This document shows positions 1-8,962 of a stretch of DNA of 22,948 nucleotides, in pieces. The stretch spans positions 1-22,948 of the forward strand of contig CAJUIO010000058.1 in NCBI GenBank assembly GCA_910586025.1. Reading direction: 5' to 3'. The translations under genes and the position numbers were made by a program. The stretch comes from an uncultured Lachnospiraceae bacterium (lineage in GTDB: Bacteria; Bacillota; Clostridia; Lachnospirales; Lachnospiraceae). Below the pieces are notes generated by a model. That model saw nothing but the letters and a program-made list of their open reading frames with translations, made no database searches and had not been told where the DNA came from. Numbering within the stretch: position 1 is the first letter of the stretch; each line of letters starts with the position of its first letter.

Positions 1-15
1 ATTTTATCTTACTTT

Positions 16-44
16 ATTATACATAATTTGGGCACCGTCTACAA
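16..44 (-). promoter_or_regulatory. Candidate sigma-A promoter for a gene left of the window
   Basis: On the minus strand a TTGTAG box (39-44) is followed after 17 nt by a perfect TATAAT (16-21). The -35 is weak (3 of 6 matches), but the -10 and spacing are ideal. It points leftward out of the window, just after the stop of the glycosyltransferase at 79, so it may drive the next gene. The alternative is chance in AT-rich DNA. Confidence 0.4.
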
Positions 45-78
45 CCTTTTTACCAAAGCTGCAGCGCGGCGCCCTGTC

Positions 79-1113
79 TTAATTTGTCCTTTTTATCTTT
101 TTGCGAAAATCCCTGTACATCCAGAGAGCTTTGTAGTAAAGCATAAACCGGATTGTGGACTTCATATGCATGGCGATCAGCCTTCTCTCCTCCTCGTGCA
201 CTCTCTCCCGGTAATATTTATTTTCCATGAAGCCTGGAAAGGTCTCCCTCATCTCTCTGCCCAGAGCCTTCACGAACTCGTATTCCTTTTTCTTCACACC
301 GGCCATGTAGGAAAACAGAGTATTCACGTAAAACAGAGTGGTAAAGCTGCTCTCGATCTCCGGATAGTATTCCTCCAGAAAGCCGAACTGCCCGGCCTCC
401 CTGATCATCACCCTGGCCGCCTCCATCCTGTCCTCGCACCGCTTCTTTGTGATCGTGTGGACCGTGGAGGCATCATGCTGATAGTAATAATAAAGAGGCT
501 CCGGAATATATGCAAAATGTGTGGCCCGCAGCATCCAGGAATTGCCGATGGCGTTGTCCTCATAAAAAATATGCTCCGGAAAGCGGTTGGGATAATCCAG
601 AATAATGTGTCGCCTGTAGATCTTTACCACAAGGCTCCCGCTATCGAGAATGAGAGAACGGTATTTTTCCTTATTCAGCGCCCCCGTCTGCTCCGGCCTG
701 TTGTTGTGTACCACCTGCCCGATCTTCATACTATGCTCCGGCGTAAGGTTATAGTCGCAGCCCACCATGTCCGCACCTGTCTCCTGCGCTTTTTGGAGAA
801 GCCTCTCGTAAAAATCCGGGGTAATCCAGTCATCGCTGTCAATAAAGCCGATCCACTCTCCCCGGGCCTTCTCCAGACCGAGATTCTTCGCTCCTCCCTG
901 CTTTCTGTTCTCGGGGGAGGCGATCACGAAAAAACGATCCGGATACTGCGCCTCATAGATGCGCAGAACCGCAAGGGAATCGTCCGTGGAACAGTCGTCC
1001 ACCGCAATGATTTCGTAATCACTGACAGTCTGGCTGACAAGACTGTCCAGGCAGTATTTCAGTTTTCCGTCTGATGCCATGTTGTAGACCGGCACAATCA
1101 CGCTCAGCTTCAT
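79..1113 (-). CDS. Family 2 glycosyltransferase
   Basis: A 344-residue cytoplasmic GT-A fold enzyme expected to transfer a sugar from a nucleotide-sugar donor during surface polysaccharide or glycoprotein synthesis. The N-terminus MKLSVIVPVYN is the classic GT2 opening. DDCSTD (39-44) is the nucleotide-binding acidic motif and DSDD (92-95) the DXD-type metal site. The tail (about 310-344) is basic and has an aromatic stretch that could sit against the membrane; no clear transmembrane helix is seen. The ATG at 1113 is preceded by AAAGGAG at good spacing. It lies 30 bp downstream of the PseC-like aminotransferase in the same direction, so the two are probably cotranscribed and the sugar handled is probably an amino-dideoxy sugar. 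The acceptor and exact donor cannot be read from the sequence. Confidence 0.88.
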   Translation of the reverse strand: MKLSVIVPVYNMASDGKLKYCLDSLVSQTVSDYEIIAVDDCSTDDSLAVLRIYEAQYPDRFFVIASPENRKQGGAKNLGLEKARGEWIGFIDSDDWITPDFYERLLQKAQETGADMVGCDYNLTPEHSMKIGQVVHNNRPEQTGALNKEKYRSLILDSGSLVVKIYRRHIILDYPNRFPEHIFYEDNAIGNSWMLRATHFAYIPEPLYYYYQHDASTVHTITKKRCEDRMEAARVMIREAGQFGFLEEYYPEIESSFTTLFYVNTLFSYMAGVKKKEYEFVKALGREMRETFPGFMENKYYRERVHEEERRLIAMHMKSTIRFMLYYKALWMYRDFRKKIKRTN

Positions 1114-1143
1114 CGAAGTCTCCGCTCCTTTAATCCCCCTGCC

Positions 1144-2343
1144 CTACTTTGCAAAATAAGCAGCGATCCTGGTCACTGCCCTGATCACATCCTCCACGTC
1201 CTGATCCGTCATGGCATAGTAAAGCGGCAGACTGATGATCTCCTCATACAGCTTCTCCGCCTTCGGACAGATCCCCCTGCAATAGCCCAGCTTTTCATAA
1301 TAGGGGAAATAATAAGTTGGAATATAGTGTACGTTACAGCATACGTTTTCAGCCTCCAGGGCCTCGAAAAACCGCTTCCTGTCAATGGTCAGACGATCCG
1401 GACAAATCCGCAGGATGTACAGATGTCTTGTAGTGTCCGATTCCGGTATCTCCCGCTGTACGAACAGCTGCGGCAGCTTTGAGAAGGCTTCATCATAGGC
1501 CTTCACGATAGCCTTCCTCCTTTCGATGAAAGCGGGAAGCTTATTAAGCTGGCTGATCAATAGAGCCGCCTGGATGTCCGTGAGACGGTAATTCATGCCA
1601 AGCGCAATCTGCTCGTAATACCAGGGACCGTCCGGCTCATGCTCCATCAAGGAAGGGTCTCTCGTGATCCCGTGAGCACGATAAAGCAGCAGCTTTTTGT
1701 AATACTCCTCATTGTTTGTCAGCACCGCGCCGCCCTCCCCGCCGGTCACTGTCTTTACAGGGTGAAAGCTCAGCGTGGTCATGTCCGCAATCGATCCGTT
1801 TTTCCGTCCCTTGTAGCTCGTCCCGATGACGTGGGCCCCGTCCTCGATCAGCACCATGTCATTTTCTCTGCACAGGGAAAGCAGCTCGTCCAGCTGGGCA
1901 GACTGTCCGGTGTAGTCCACCGCCACCACCGCCCGGGTCTTTTCGCTGACAAGCTTTTCCACACAGTCAGGGTCAATATTGTAGGTTTCCTCATTGATAT
2001 CCGCAAACACCGGCTTAGCGCCGCAGTACAGCGCACAGTTTGCCGAGGCCGCAAAGGTAATGGGGGTGGTGATCACCTCATCGCCGGGCCCGATTCCGGC
2101 CGCAAGAGCCGCCATGTGCAGCGCAGCCGTTCCGTTGCTGCAGACCACCGCATACCTCGCTCCCGTCACCTGACAGAGCTTATCCTCAAGCTCCTTTATC
2201 TTCGGGCCGCAGGTCAGATCGCCGTTTCGGACGACCTCCGCCACCGCCTGCACGTCATCATCGTCAATATACTGATGTCCGTAATAAATTTTTGTATCCC
2301 GAACCGGTTTGCCGCCGCAGAGGGCCGGTTTATCCTTTTCCAT
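1144..2343 (-). CDS. pseC: DegT/DnrJ/EryC1 sugar aminotransferase, PseC-like
   Basis: A 399-residue PLP-dependent aminotransferase of the DegT/DnrJ/EryC1/StrS family. These enzymes aminate a 4-keto-6-deoxy nucleotide sugar using glutamate. The PLP lysine is K197 in SFHPVK, with the cofactor-binding acidic pair E167/D168 before it and the glycine-rich GGEGG just after. TTPITFAASAN (92-102), the HGITRDP segment and NYRLTDIQAAL resemble PseC, the UDP-4-amino-4,6-dideoxy-N-acetyl-altrosamine transaminase of the pseudaminic acid route. Length fits the family. The ATG at 2343 has a strong AAGGAGG site. It sits 14 bp after the Spo0A-like gene and 30 bp before the glycosyltransferase, which suggests one operon. 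No pseB, pseF, pseG, pseH or pseI is in the window, so the substrate is not proven; another 4-keto-sugar aminotransferase of the family is possible. Confidence 0.85.
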   Translation of the reverse strand: MEKDKPALCGGKPVRDTKIYYGHQYIDDDDVQAVAEVVRNGDLTCGPKIKELEDKLCQVTGARYAVVCSNGTAALHMAALAAGIGPGDEVITTPITFAASANCALYCGAKPVFADINEETYNIDPDCVEKLVSEKTRAVVAVDYTGQSAQLDELLSLCRENDMVLIEDGAHVIGTSYKGRKNGSIADMTTLSFHPVKTVTGGEGGAVLTNNEEYYKKLLLYRAHGITRDPSLMEHEPDGPWYYEQIALGMNYRLTDIQAALLISQLNKLPAFIERRKAIVKAYDEAFSKLPQLFVQREIPESDTTRHLYILRICPDRLTIDRKRFFEALEAENVCCNVHYIPTYYFPYYEKLGYCRGICPKAEKLYEEIISLPLYYAMTDQDVEDVIRAVTRIAAYFAK

Positions 2344-2357
2344 CTGTATCCTCCTTC

Positions 2358-2735
2358 TTAAGAAGCCGCCTCCTTAATATGCACGCATACGGCATCCGCA
2401 ATGGCGGCAATGTACTCGCTGTTTGTGGGTCTGCCCTGTCCGCTTTCCATGCAATATCCAAACATCCGGTCGAAGGTCTGCCTGTTTCCTCTCTCCCAGG
2501 AAATTTCAATGGCATTTCGGATCGCTCTCTCCACCTTGCCGTTGCTGGTGCCATACTGCCTTGCAATCTCCGGATAGAGAAGCTTGGTGACACTGCCTAC
2601 CACTCTCATATCACGGACAGCCATCATGACAGCGCATCTCATGTAATGATAACCCTTCAGACGGGCAGGTATTCCCATGTCTATCATCATTCGTGAAATA
2701 AACTGCTCTATCTCTTTTTCTTCTATTTCCCGCAT
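2358..2735 (-). CDS. Stand-alone Spo0A C-terminal DNA-binding domain protein
   Basis: A 125-residue protein that matches only the C-terminal effector domain of the sporulation regulator Spo0A. Recognisable blocks are GIPARLKGYHYMR (21-33), GSVTKLLYPEIA (47-58), the recognition-helix region KVERAIRNAIEISW (67-80) and the end motif RPTNSEYIAAIAD (102-114). There is no receiver domain, so it cannot be switched by the Spo0F/Spo0B phosphorelay through its own aspartate. The frame is open upstream to 2837, but the ATG at 2735 has a GGGGAG site 6 nt away and starts exactly at the charged first helix, so I chose it. It heads the pseC/glycosyltransferase operon. It probably binds 0A-box-like DNA, possibly near its own promoter; targets are unknown. 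It is not the housekeeping spo0A. Confidence 0.88.
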   Translation of the reverse strand: MREIEEKEIEQFISRMMIDMGIPARLKGYHYMRCAVMMAVRDMRVVGSVTKLLYPEIARQYGTSNGKVERAIRNAIEISWERGNRQTFDRMFGYCMESGQGRPTNSEYIAAIADAVCVHIKEAAS

Positions 2736-2782
2736 ATTTTTCTCCCCGCTCTGCCATATGGCAGTACTTATGATTCCCCCTA

Positions 2783-2811
2783 AGTATAGGACAAGGCACC
2801 TTCCGTGAAAA
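2783..2811 (-). promoter_or_regulatory. Promoter of the mini-Spo0A / pseC / glycosyltransferase operon
   Basis: On the minus strand TTTTCA (2806-2811; 4 of 6 matches to TTGACA) is followed after 17 nt by TATACT (2783-2788; 5 of 6). Transcription would begin near 2776, about 40 nt before the ATG at 2735. An octamer TTGTCCTA between the two boxes differs at two positions from the 0A-box TTGTCGAA, which would be consistent with autoregulation but is weak evidence. Confidence 0.55.
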
Positions 2812-2892
2812 GTGTTACTCATCGCAATCATCAGCATTTTCCCGGAAGGAAGAAAATTTCCGGAGAAATACCGACCCCATCACCCCTCCTGT

Positions 2893-4683
2893 CTATCTGT
2901 CTCTTTCCTTGGTCGGAAGCTGGTAGCGCTCCTTCATCTGCCGTACATTCGCCTCAAAGACCTTGCTGTTCTTTTCCACAATAGCTTCCTGATACTCGTG
3001 AGTTTCAAAGTTCTCTTCGTTCAGCTGAAGCAGAGAGAGTGCGATATTGGAGCAGTGGTCGGACACTCTCTCGTAGTTGGTCGTGATATCCGAGAGAACA
3101 AATCCCATCTCTATGGTGCATTTCCCCTTGCGGAGCCGCTTCATGTGACGCTTCTTGACCTCCACGCTCAGATAATCAATTACCTCCTCCATAGGCTCGA
3201 TCATGGCCGCCAGAGAAAGATCCTCCTCCTGAAATACCTTGACCGAGGTATTCACAATGTCCCTGATCGCTCCCGTGTAAATGGAGAGCTCCTCCTGCGC
3301 CTTCCTGGAGAAGAACAAGCTCTTTTCACTCATCTCCCTTGCGGATTCCATAATATTGATGGCGTGATCGGAAATCCTCTCAAAGTCTCCGATGCTGTGG
3401 AGCAGAACCGAGAGCTGCTGGCTGTCCCGCTCCGTCAGATGCCGGCTGCTGAGCTTCACCAGATAAGAGCCGATCTCATCATCATAATGATCCACGATGT
3501 TTTCCAGCTCTATCACCTTTTTGGCGGATTCCTCGTCATAGTGGTCCAGCATGTCGATGGCGATAAATAAAGCTTCCCTGGAAATATCCACCATAGTTGC
3601 GGCCACGCTCTTGCACACCTCCAGCGCAAAGCTGGGCGTACCGAGGAAACGGGCATCCAGAAGCTGCAGCTCGTTTTTGTCCTGCCGGTCCTCCTTCTGT
3701 TCCTCCTCGGATATGGGAATCGTGAGGATCACCAGCTTTTCAAGGACAGCCGAGACAGGGAAAATCAAAATAACCGACACCACGTTAAACGCCGTGTGAA
3801 TGACGGCAATTCCGAGGGCGCTGGCCGGCTGGCCCATAAAGGCGAAATCCACTACCGCATTGATTGTATAAAATACCAGCATAAAGGTAATTGTTTTGAT
3901 CAGGTTGAAATACAGATGGATCAGGGCCGCTCTTCTTCCGTTTCTGTTCGCACCAACACTGGAAATAAGAGAGGTGGCGCAGGCTCCGATGTTAGCGCCC
4001 AGAATAATGGGAATCGCCGTGGAATAACTCACCGCCCCTGTCACGGACAGGGCCTGAAGAATACCGATCGAAGCGGAGGAGGACTGGATCACGGCCGTCA
4101 GCACAAGGCCCACCAGCATGCCCAGCACCGGATTGGAAAAGGCGAGAAGAAATTTGATGAAACCAGGCTCGCTGGCAAGGGGCGTCACCGCGCTGGACAT
4201 GGTATTCATACCGGACATCAGCACCGCGAATCCCACCATAATCGTACCGATATCCTTCTGTCTGTTCTTTTTCCCCATGCTGATCAGAATCACGCCCACG
4301 ATCGCCAGCACCGGCGAAAAGGAGGTGGGTTTCAAAAGCTGCAGAAAAAAGCTTGTCCCGTTCACCTCTGTCAGAGAGAGGATCCACGCTGTCACCGTGG
4401 TACCCACGTTAGCGCCCAGAATAACGCCCACGGCCTGCGTGAGCTTCATAATGCCAGAATTGACAAAACCAACCACCATGACCGTGGTGGCGGAGGAGGA
4501 CTGGATTACCGCGGTAACTCCCGCTCCCAGCAGGACAGCCATCAGCTTGTTGCTGGTGAGCTTTTCCAGAATATGCTCCATCTTTCCCCCTGAAGCCTTC
4601 TTCAGTCCGTCGCCCAGCACTCTCATCCCATACAGGAAAAGAGCAAGTCCGCCTACCATTGTCAGAAAATCAAATATGTCCAT
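2893..4683 (-). CDS. Na/Pi cotransporter family protein with PhoU-like C-terminus
   Basis: A 596-residue inner-membrane protein of the NptA/YjbB type, predicted to move phosphate with sodium. It has the two inverted Na_Pi_cotrans repeats: the signature QSSSATT is at 61-67 and its partner QSSSAS at 200-205, each in a run of hydrophobic helices spanning about 1-320. After a charged linker (325-340) the region 355-596 is all-helical and acidic and resembles PhoU, a usual fusion partner in this family. The frame is open further upstream, but the ATG at 4683 has GGAGG at proper distance and gives a clean first membrane helix. It appears monocistronic. A possible -10 TAGAAT lies at 4740-4745 on the minus strand, without a convincing -35. 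Direction of transport cannot be told; some relatives export phosphate. Confidence 0.9.
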   Translation of the reverse strand: MDIFDFLTMVGGLALFLYGMRVLGDGLKKASGGKMEHILEKLTSNKLMAVLLGAGVTAVIQSSSATTVMVVGFVNSGIMKLTQAVGVILGANVGTTVTAWILSLTEVNGTSFFLQLLKPTSFSPVLAIVGVILISMGKKNRQKDIGTIMVGFAVLMSGMNTMSSAVTPLASEPGFIKFLLAFSNPVLGMLVGLVLTAVIQSSSASIGILQALSVTGAVSYSTAIPIILGANIGACATSLISSVGANRNGRRAALIHLYFNLIKTITFMLVFYTINAVVDFAFMGQPASALGIAVIHTAFNVVSVILIFPVSAVLEKLVILTIPISEEEQKEDRQDKNELQLLDARFLGTPSFALEVCKSVAATMVDISREALFIAIDMLDHYDEESAKKVIELENIVDHYDDEIGSYLVKLSSRHLTERDSQQLSVLLHSIGDFERISDHAINIMESAREMSEKSLFFSRKAQEELSIYTGAIRDIVNTSVKVFQEEDLSLAAMIEPMEEVIDYLSVEVKKRHMKRLRKGKCTIEMGFVLSDITTNYERVSDHCSNIALSLLQLNEENFETHEYQEAIVEKNSKVFEANVRQMKERYQLPTKERDR

Positions 4684-4785
4684 TTCATCCCTCCGGATTC
4701 TTATGTGAAAATTCATATGCAAAATATGTCTTATGATTCATTCTACACTATTTGGAAGCTTTTTCATATAAAAATTTAATTTTCT

Positions 4786-7700
4786 TTATAAAGGCTGAAT
4801 ATTGTCATTTTCAGAGTCCGCCTTAAGGAACCGCTCCATATCGTCGAGCAGCTCCTCCGTCAGGGAAAGCAGTGTCTGGGTATCCCTCTCTATCATGCCG
4901 CATTTTTTGTAGGTGTACAGAAAGCTTACCATCTTGTAATTGAACGTAAGCCTTTCATGTCTTTTGAGAAGCTCCGGAATGCGCTGCGCCCTGATCCTCG
5001 CATCGGTTTTTAACGCAAAGCGGATTTCCCCATTCTTCCCCTTGATCTCCGTGATAAAAAGCCCGTGAGCGCGCACCCTTATCATGGAGATCCGAAACAG
5101 ATTGAGGACGGCCGTGGGCGTTTCCCCGAAGCGGTCCAGAAGCTCCTCCCTCATATCGTCGCATTCCGCCTGATTCTCCAGTCCCGCAATCCGCTTGTAA
5201 ATATCAAGCTTCTGCACCTCGTTGACAATATAGGAAGGGGGGATAAAGGCATCCACGTCAAGATCCACAGTGGTTCCGAAATCCTCCACCGTGCTGATCC
5301 CCTTTAAATTCTTTACCGCTTCGTTCAGCATTTTGCAGTACAGGTCATAACCCACCGCCTGCATGTGGCCGTGCTGGCGCACTCCCAGAAGATTCCCCGC
5401 TCCCCGGATCTCAAGGTCCCTCATGGCGATCTTAAAGCCGCTGCCGAGATCCGTAAATTCCTTGATCGCCGCAAGACGCTTTTCCGCTACCTCCCTGAGC
5501 ATCTTATCTTGCTTGTACATGAGAAAGGCATAGGCCATCCTGTTGCTTCTGCCCACCCTTCCCCGGAGCTGATAAAGCTGGGAAAGCCCCATATTATCAG
5601 CATCATGGATAATCATGGTGTTCACGTTGGAGATATCAAGCCCCGTCTCAATGATCGTGGTGGAAACCAGCACGTCGATCTCACCGTTGATAAAATCGTA
5701 CATGATCTTCTCGAGCTCCCTCTCCTGCATCTGCCCGTGGGCAAAGGCAACCGCGGCTTCCGGCACAAGGTTCTGGATTCCCGCCGCTATATCCGCAATG
5801 TTGTTCACCCGGTTATAGACATAATACACCTGTCCGTCCCGGGAAAGCTCCCTGGATATAGCCTCCCGCACCATCTCCTCATTGTATTCGAGAACATAGG
5901 TCTGTATGGGGAGGCGGTCCTCCGGCGCCTCCTCCAGGACACTCATATCCCGGATACCTATCAGACTCATATGAAGGGTTCTGGGAATAGGGGTGGCCGT
6001 CAGCGTGAGAACGTCCACCCTCTCCTTCATCTTCTTGATCTTTTCCTTGTGGGCCACCCCGAAGCGCTGCTCCTCGTCGATGATCAAAAGACCCAGATCC
6101 TTGAACTCTATATCCTTTGAAAGAACCCGGTGCGTACCCACCACAATATCCACCAGTCCCTTTTTCAGATCCACGGTCGTCTTTTTCTGCTCCGCACTGG
6201 TTCTGAAGCGGGAGAGGAGATCCACTCTCACCGGAAAATCCTTCATTCTCTGCACAAAGGTATTGTAATGCTGCTGGGCCAGAATCGTGGTGGGCACCAG
6301 ATATACCACCTGTTTTCCCTCCTGCACTGCCTTGAAGGCGGCCCGGATCGCGATTTCCGTCTTGCCGTAACCCACGTCCCCGCAGATCAGGCGGTCCATG
6401 ATCTTAGTGCTCTCCATGTCTGCCTTGGTGGCCTCGATGGCGGCGATCTGGTCTTCCGTCTCCTCGAAGGGAAACATCTCCTCGAATTCCTTCTGCCAGA
6501 CCGTGTCCTTTCCGTAGGGAAAGCCCTCCGTCTGCTGGCGGATGGCATAAAGCTCCACCAGATCCTTCGCCACCTCCCCCACGGCCTGTCTTGTCCTGCT
6601 CTTTGTCTTACTCCACTCCTGGGTTCCCAGCTTGTTCAGCTTGGGCCTTTTGGCATCCGCCGAGGCGTATTTCTGAATCACGTCAAGCCCCGTGGCAAGC
6701 ACATACAGGTTGCCCCCGTCCCTGTACTCGATCTTGATGTAATCCTTTACGACCTTTTCAATCTCAACCTTCTCGATCCCCTTGTAAATCCCCAGGCCGT
6801 GATTTTCGTGAACCACGTAATCTCCGATCGAAAGCTCGGCGAAATCGTTGATCTTCCTTCCCTCATACTGCTTTTTCTTTCGCTTTTTCTTCTTCTCAGC
6901 ACCAAAGATATCGCTCTCCGAGATTACGACGAATTTGAGAAGCGGATATTCAAAGCCCCTCAGCACCCTTCCATACCACGTCATAATCTCCCCCGGCTGG
7001 ATCTCCCTGTCCGGATCCTCCGTGTAAAAGGCGGTCAGCTCCTGATCCCTAAGATCCTGCGCAAGACGCATGGCCCTGGTTCTGGAGCCGGACAGGAGAA
7101 GCACTCTGTATCCGCTTTTCCTGTAGCGCTTAAGATCCTGCAAAAGAGCCTCGAAGCTGTTGTTATAGGAGGATATGCTTTTCACGGAGATGTCCGCCTT
7201 TTTGTCCGTCCGGAAAAGGCCGCTCTTCATATCCAGGGCGGAAAAAGCCGCCATCCTGTGGTTCATCATCCTGGCCGCAATCTCCTGGGCGGAGTACAAG
7301 AGCTGTGCCTGCCCGGGAAGGATATATCCCATTTCCAGTCTGTGGGTCATGCTCTCCCTGAATTCCAGCTCCACCGCCTCGGCATGCTCCTTCACTCTGG
7401 CCGGCTCGTCCACGAACACACAGGTATTCTCCCTGTCAAACAAATCCAGAAAGGACACGGTGTCCTCATAAAAATAGTGAACATAGCTGTCAAGGTTCAG
7501 GAGATTTTTGAATTCATACACCTCCTCCTTAAGCTCTGAAAGCTGGGTCTCAACCCGGTATGCCTCCTGAGTGCGGAATCCGTCTCTCAGCTTTTTGGAG
7601 AAGGCCTTCCCCTCCTTCTCGATCCTGTCCATTCCCCTCTCAAGCCGCTCCCTGGACAGTATCATCTCACAGGCGGGATAAACGGTAATTCCTTCCAGCT

Positions 7701-8340
7701 TTTCGATGGAACGCTGGCTTAAAATATCAAAGCTGCGGATGGACTCCACCTCGTCCCCCCACAGTTCGATTCGATAAGGATTTTCTTCCGTCAGGTCAAA
7801 AATGTCTATGATTCCGCCCCGGATGCTGAACTGTCCCGGTGCCTCCACCTGATAGTTTTTTTCATATCCCAGGGCGACCAGCCTTTTCGCCAGAGCCTTT
7901 TCATTGACTTCGGATTCCTGGCCGATCACGATAATATTTTCCTTCCACACATCAAGGGGAACCTGCGGCGACATCAGACTGCTGAAGGTGGTCACCACCG
8001 TAAGGGGCTTTCCCTCCAGCATCCTGCGCATACATTTGATCCTCTCCCTGGTCAGCTGATTGCTGTGAATGTCCGCCTGATAAAAGATGAGGTCCCGCGC
8101 CGGATAGTTTGTGACATTTCTGTCATAAAACCGGTAATCCTCCTGAATCTCCTTGACGCGAAGGTCGCTGAAGGTAACGATGAGTTTGTTCCTGTACCCG
8201 TCGCCAAGCCCGTACATCATATGAAGCTTCTGGGATTCCACACAGCCTGTCAGGGCCGCAGATTTTCCGGGTTTCCTGAGGAGGGCTTTTATCTCCTCAA
8301 ATTCTCCCAGTTCGTCAAGTGGTGAGAGCAGTGCCTTCAT
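4786..8340 (-). CDS. mfd: Transcription-repair coupling factor Mfd
   Basis: An 1184-residue translocase that removes RNA polymerase stalled at DNA lesions and recruits UvrA; length is normal for Mfd. Residues 1-460 are the UvrB-like D1a/D2/D1b and D3 part. A lysine-rich linker (483-490) leads into the RNA-polymerase-interacting CarD-like domain (about 503-560, GDYVVHENHGLGIYKG). The RecG-like motor has Walker A GDVGYGKT (654-661), DEEQ box (755-758), TATPIPRTLH (781-790) and a later QLRGRVGRSN motif VI. The end (about 1030-1184) is the TRCF C-terminal D7 domain. The ATG at 8340 lies inside the end of pth (26-bp overlap) behind AGGGGG, so the two are translationally coupled. Everything needed for activity looks intact. 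Confidence 0.98.
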   Translation of the reverse strand: MKALLSPLDELGEFEEIKALLRKPGKSAALTGCVESQKLHMMYGLGDGYRNKLIVTFSDLRVKEIQEDYRFYDRNVTNYPARDLIFYQADIHSNQLTRERIKCMRRMLEGKPLTVVTTFSSLMSPQVPLDVWKENIIVIGQESEVNEKALAKRLVALGYEKNYQVEAPGQFSIRGGIIDIFDLTEENPYRIELWGDEVESIRSFDILSQRSIEKLEGITVYPACEMILSRERLERGMDRIEKEGKAFSKKLRDGFRTQEAYRVETQLSELKEEVYEFKNLLNLDSYVHYFYEDTVSFLDLFDRENTCVFVDEPARVKEHAEAVELEFRESMTHRLEMGYILPGQAQLLYSAQEIAARMMNHRMAAFSALDMKSGLFRTDKKADISVKSISSYNNSFEALLQDLKRYRKSGYRVLLLSGSRTRAMRLAQDLRDQELTAFYTEDPDREIQPGEIMTWYGRVLRGFEYPLLKFVVISESDIFGAEKKKKRKKKQYEGRKINDFAELSIGDYVVHENHGLGIYKGIEKVEIEKVVKDYIKIEYRDGGNLYVLATGLDVIQKYASADAKRPKLNKLGTQEWSKTKSRTRQAVGEVAKDLVELYAIRQQTEGFPYGKDTVWQKEFEEMFPFEETEDQIAAIEATKADMESTKIMDRLICGDVGYGKTEIAIRAAFKAVQEGKQVVYLVPTTILAQQHYNTFVQRMKDFPVRVDLLSRFRTSAEQKKTTVDLKKGLVDIVVGTHRVLSKDIEFKDLGLLIIDEEQRFGVAHKEKIKKMKERVDVLTLTATPIPRTLHMSLIGIRDMSVLEEAPEDRLPIQTYVLEYNEEMVREAISRELSRDGQVYYVYNRVNNIADIAAGIQNLVPEAAVAFAHGQMQERELEKIMYDFINGEIDVLVSTTIIETGLDISNVNTMIIHDADNMGLSQLYQLRGRVGRSNRMAYAFLMYKQDKMLREVAEKRLAAIKEFTDLGSGFKIAMRDLEIRGAGNLLGVRQHGHMQAVGYDLYCKMLNEAVKNLKGISTVEDFGTTVDLDVDAFIPPSYIVNEVQKLDIYKRIAGLENQAECDDMREELLDRFGETPTAVLNLFRISMIRVRAHGLFITEIKGKNGEIRFALKTDARIRAQRIPELLKRHERLTFNYKMVSFLYTYKKCGMIERDTQTLLSLTEELLDDMERFLKADSENDNIQPL

Positions 8341-8935
8341 GGTTGTCGTCCCCCTTCTTTTTTGGTTCCTTTCTGGTATTATACAGATTCATTGCCTTAT
8401 CAATTCCATCGCTGATGATAGTCTCAATTGCAAGCACCGCATTTTTCTTCGTCCCTGCCAGAGTCTCCTTTTCCTGTCTGTTAAAGCTTCCCAGCACATA
8501 ATCCACCAGGTCGCCTCCGGCGGGTTTGTCCCCCACGCCGATCTTTATCCGCATAAACTCTTCACTTCCCAGATGGGCAATGATATTTTTAAGTCCGTTA
8601 TGGCCTCCTGCACTGCCTTTTTTGCGCATACGAAGCTGTCCCACGTCCAGACTGATGTCATCCGAAATTACAATCAGCTGAGTGGCCGCATCTATTTTAT
8701 AAAAGCGCACTGCCTCCGCAATGCTCTCTCCGCTTAAATTCATATAGGTAAGGGGCTTGAGCAGAAGAACCTTCTCCCCGCCGATTGCGCCTTTGCCCAC
8801 AAGTCCCCTGAAACGGCTCTCCATGATCCGGATTCCGTGCTTATCCGCCAGCTCATCCACCACCTGCCAGCCTATATTATGCCTGGTTCCCTCGTATTTT
8901 TTCCCGGGATTTCCCAAACCCGCAATAATGTACAT
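8315..8935 (-). CDS. pth: Peptidyl-tRNA hydrolase
   Basis: A 206-residue cytoplasmic esterase that recycles tRNA from prematurely released peptidyl-tRNA. The family landmarks are present: GLGNPG (6-11) with N9, catalytic H19 in TRHNIGW, the LKPLTYMNLSG block (59-69) with N66, SDD (91-93) including the general-base partner aspartate, and KGSAGGHNGLKNI (106-118) with N113. The C-terminus is about 15-20 residues longer than a typical Pth and basic (KEPKKKGDD), and this extension is what overlaps the start of mfd. The ATG at 8935 has AAGGAG upstream. The pth-mfd order is standard in Firmicutes. The upstream leader contains an 86-nt hairpin (8963-9048). Confidence 0.98.
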   Translation of the reverse strand: MYIIAGLGNPGKKYEGTRHNIGWQVVDELADKHGIRIMESRFRGLVGKGAIGGEKVLLLKPLTYMNLSGESIAEAVRFYKIDAATQLIVISDDISLDVGQLRMRKKGSAGGHNGLKNIIAHLGSEEFMRIKIGVGDKPAGGDLVDYVLGSFNRQEKETLAGTKKNAVLAIETIISDGIDKAMNLYNTRKEPKKKGDDNHEGTALTT

Positions 8936-8962
8936 GAGATTTCTCCTTATTTTTAGTAAAGC

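Noticed and set aside
2736..2837. Upstream extension of the Spo0A-like gene to 2837
   Set aside because: The extra 34 residues do not match Spo0A and would place the promoter inside the gene; the ATG at 2735 has a clear ribosome site.
2837..2868. Hairpin with CCGGAA/TTCCGG arms after the Na/Pi gene, as its terminator
   Set aside because: The stem is short with a bulge and no T-run follows on the minus strand, so termination is not supported.
6130..7539. 469-residue open frame on the plus strand
   Set aside because: Antisense to mfd, which is unambiguous over its whole length; no recognisable motif.
8315..8340. 26-bp overlap of pth and mfd as a frameshift or assembly error
   Set aside because: Both proteins are complete and each has its own ribosome site; short overlaps in operons are common.
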